NCBI GenBank assembly: GCA_013407085.1
Contig: JACCGJ010018191.1
Location: forward strand, 1 to 64,000
Direction of reading: 5' to 3'
DNA length: 64,000 nucleotides
From: Atriophallophorus winterbourni
Lineage: Eukaryota; Platyhelminthes; Trematoda; Plagiorchiida; Microphallidae
A program made the position numbers and the translations under genes. The notes under the pieces were generated by a model. It was not told the DNA's origin. It searched no databases and worked only from the letters and a program-made list of their open reading frames with translations. Below are positions 41,101-44,100 of this stretch, piece by piece; the first letter of the stretch is position 1, and every line of letters begins with the position of its first letter.

Positions 41101-44100
41101 CAATTGGCAAATGAACATTTATTTTGAGCTTTATTATTTATTATACAGAGCCAGATTGATTTTGCTTCACGGATGCGCATACCTGATTTGTGACCACAAC
41201 CACGAAACCGGTTTATTGCTTCCGATCTGCAAGTCGGACTCCATGTACTTCTCGTTTGTGTATATTCTAAATTCACTTAAAAATCTTTAGATTATAGGAA
41301 AATATTCAAACGCTCACCGGTAATCCATTACAACAATAGCAGAACTTAGCTTAGTGTTATATTGTACCAGAGCTGAACCCGAGTAATAATTACCCGAAGC
41401 GCTGAACACTGAAAAGCTTCCAACGCTATTAGTCACTATTGATTAACTAGACCCAACACTACTCGTAGCAAGCAAAATTGCTTTTATCATCCCTGGCCAA
41501 AACGCCGATTAGGCTGCTGTTCGTCTGGATTTATACTCCGTTTGTTGACGACAGAATGGCGGATTAAGTAGACCAATTAGAATTGTAAAGGGTTTTAAAG
41601 GATCACATGTGTTTTTGTAAAGAATGATGATATTTCTTCAACACCCAGTTTCCTCGTTAAGCAAAAGTTCAACTTACAGATAACTTTTTTCGAATTTGTC
41701 ACAACTGCCCCAAACTAGCGCTTTATGCAGTGAACGAAAGCCTATCACTTGTGTGGTTTAGTGCTATTACAACCAGAAATACGCTACGACCCTATAGACC
41801 TTAGCAACATGATAAGGAAATCACCATCGTCGGCCAAAAGCCAAACAAGGTGTCAAACAATATTGGAAAATCGGAATAAAGTTATGTTCACAAATGCGAG
41901 ACGGCACTTAGGTACTGAATGATGCTTAGGACCAATAGCGTAATTATTATCATGACAGCAAAACGGAAAACCGATTACTATTATACTTCGTGTCGTCGAA
42001 GTTTGTGCTGATCATGCTCTAGTTTGCAGAAAGCCGATATATGTAACCGGTCATCACACTCGTCTTGTCTTAGTTTGTGCATCCCTTCAATCGACCTGGG
42101 GATCATAACCGAGCAATAGCAAGTGTCACTTTTCTTTGCAGCGAGACCGTAAAGCAGCTACCGCTTCCAAAGTTGTCACAGCCGAGTGGTAGTAGAAATG
42201 AGCCACCTACGATCTATAATGCTCCCACTGGCGTGCCGTCTCAACTAGCCTCTACAACCAAGTCCCAACTCCTGGTCTGAACGAGTGGCTTCACAAGCCC
42301 GGCGGAACTGCTCTTACTGACAGGAGAAGGGGCGAAGGCGTGACTGGCGCCTTAAAACCAGTTTGCTCCGGGCAGATGGAGATCGTCAGCTACTGGTTAT
42401 CCATCTAGGAGAAGGAAAACCCTGACCTCAAACCCCCACTGCCTTGTGGGTCACCCGATTGCGGGAAAGGCTTCGGGAGAAACCCCGAGGAAAAATCCGG
42501 AGAGAAGCCCCGTAGGTAGATAACTAGCGCACAGCGCGTTTATCTGCCAACTCCCTGTTGCCTTGTAGGTTGCACTTGGCTGTGCAAAGGCTAGAGAGGT
42601 GTACTCGAACAAACACCAAGTGGTGCTGGGGACATCACTTGTACACTATCCCCAAGAAACTTCATGATGATGTCTCAATCCGAGACATCAATGAAGCCGG
42701 CTAATCCACCCGTGGAGCCAGCCGCACAAAAGTAAAGTAAGTACCGCTAGTACAGGGCTCTCACCTCGTGAAAGTCCGTCAACAGCTTTTTGTTTGCCGC
42801 TTATCTCTTTCTTTGTTACTGTCAATTTATACCCTTCCACTAGGATGGCAACACACATACTCAATCATGTTTTTTTAAGTCTCACATGTCCCTATTACGC
42901 TCATTTCGGTGTTGACTTTATTCTTTATGTCGTGTGCATCCACTAGACTTTATGAACGATTCTCTTATATTTTAACTGTCTGCTTGTTCTATACTCTCTA
43001 TCTAGTAATCGATGGATTTGCTCGGTCTTTTGGTGTTCCATTGCTTCATTTGACTACGGGTACTCAGAACCGTGAGTAACGCTCTCTGTGAAATCTTCCA
43101 CCGCTTCCATCGAACCGCTGCGCTCACCTTGGCGCATTGCTCAGTTTAACGTGAAAGCAACACTTTTTAACATTAAGCACAAAGGTGGACACATGGTTTT
43201 AATGTGTCATCGGAAAACCGACCCACCAACTTTCCCATCAGTTCTCTCATAGCTCACCCATTTAACTTTAATCAATACTTTTCATTGACGGCTCTCTTCT
43301 AATCCCAAAACTGCTGCTAAACCCTCTTAACACGAATGGCCGTGCACTGTATCCTATTCAGCTTCTGATCCTATAAACCATTCATACTTTTTACAGCCGG
43401 CGGTCAGCCCTCACGTACTTCATCCACGGTCAGCTATCCATCGTGTCAAGCCCCAAATGATCCAAGAAATCCACCAATGGCACCTCTTGATTTGCCAGCA
43501 GAAACCCTGCAAGCCGATCTGAACACTATTCTGGAAGCCTCAGTGTCCGGCGATGCAAACCCAGAAGATGTTATCGAGATCTGGTGCTCGGGTCAGGTGA
43601 ATACCTTGATTTTTTCGTATTTCCCCATTACTCGCACTCCGTAATTGGCCCGATGCTAGCGAAAATCACCTCTTCGTTGATCTGCGTGAGACTAACGAAA
43701 TCCATTTTAAGAGTCAGCGGTCGAGTTGATACTGGACCTGGTTTGTTTACCTCCGTGACCCATCAAGCTGTACTGGGTTGTGTCCTTCGGGCACAAACAA
43801 AGCTATGCAACCAGGAATATCTATAGATCGAGGTCAGACGAATGCGGTATCAGCCCACTGCCTTGTGTGTAAGGCTTTTTAGCCAATGGATTTGGTCGAG
43901 AAGCCTAATTGTTCTTCTGTTCTCCTGGCATGGGCGACCTGGCAGTACCCCAGCCCACATACTACCATGACAATCACAAATACATCTTAATCCATAGTGC
44001 ACCGGCCGTTGCGCACGATAAATCAGGTCGCCTCACCTGCTACGTACAGAAGAAGAAGAAGAAGAGAACTTTATTCGTTAAAACGAATTTTCAGTTAATC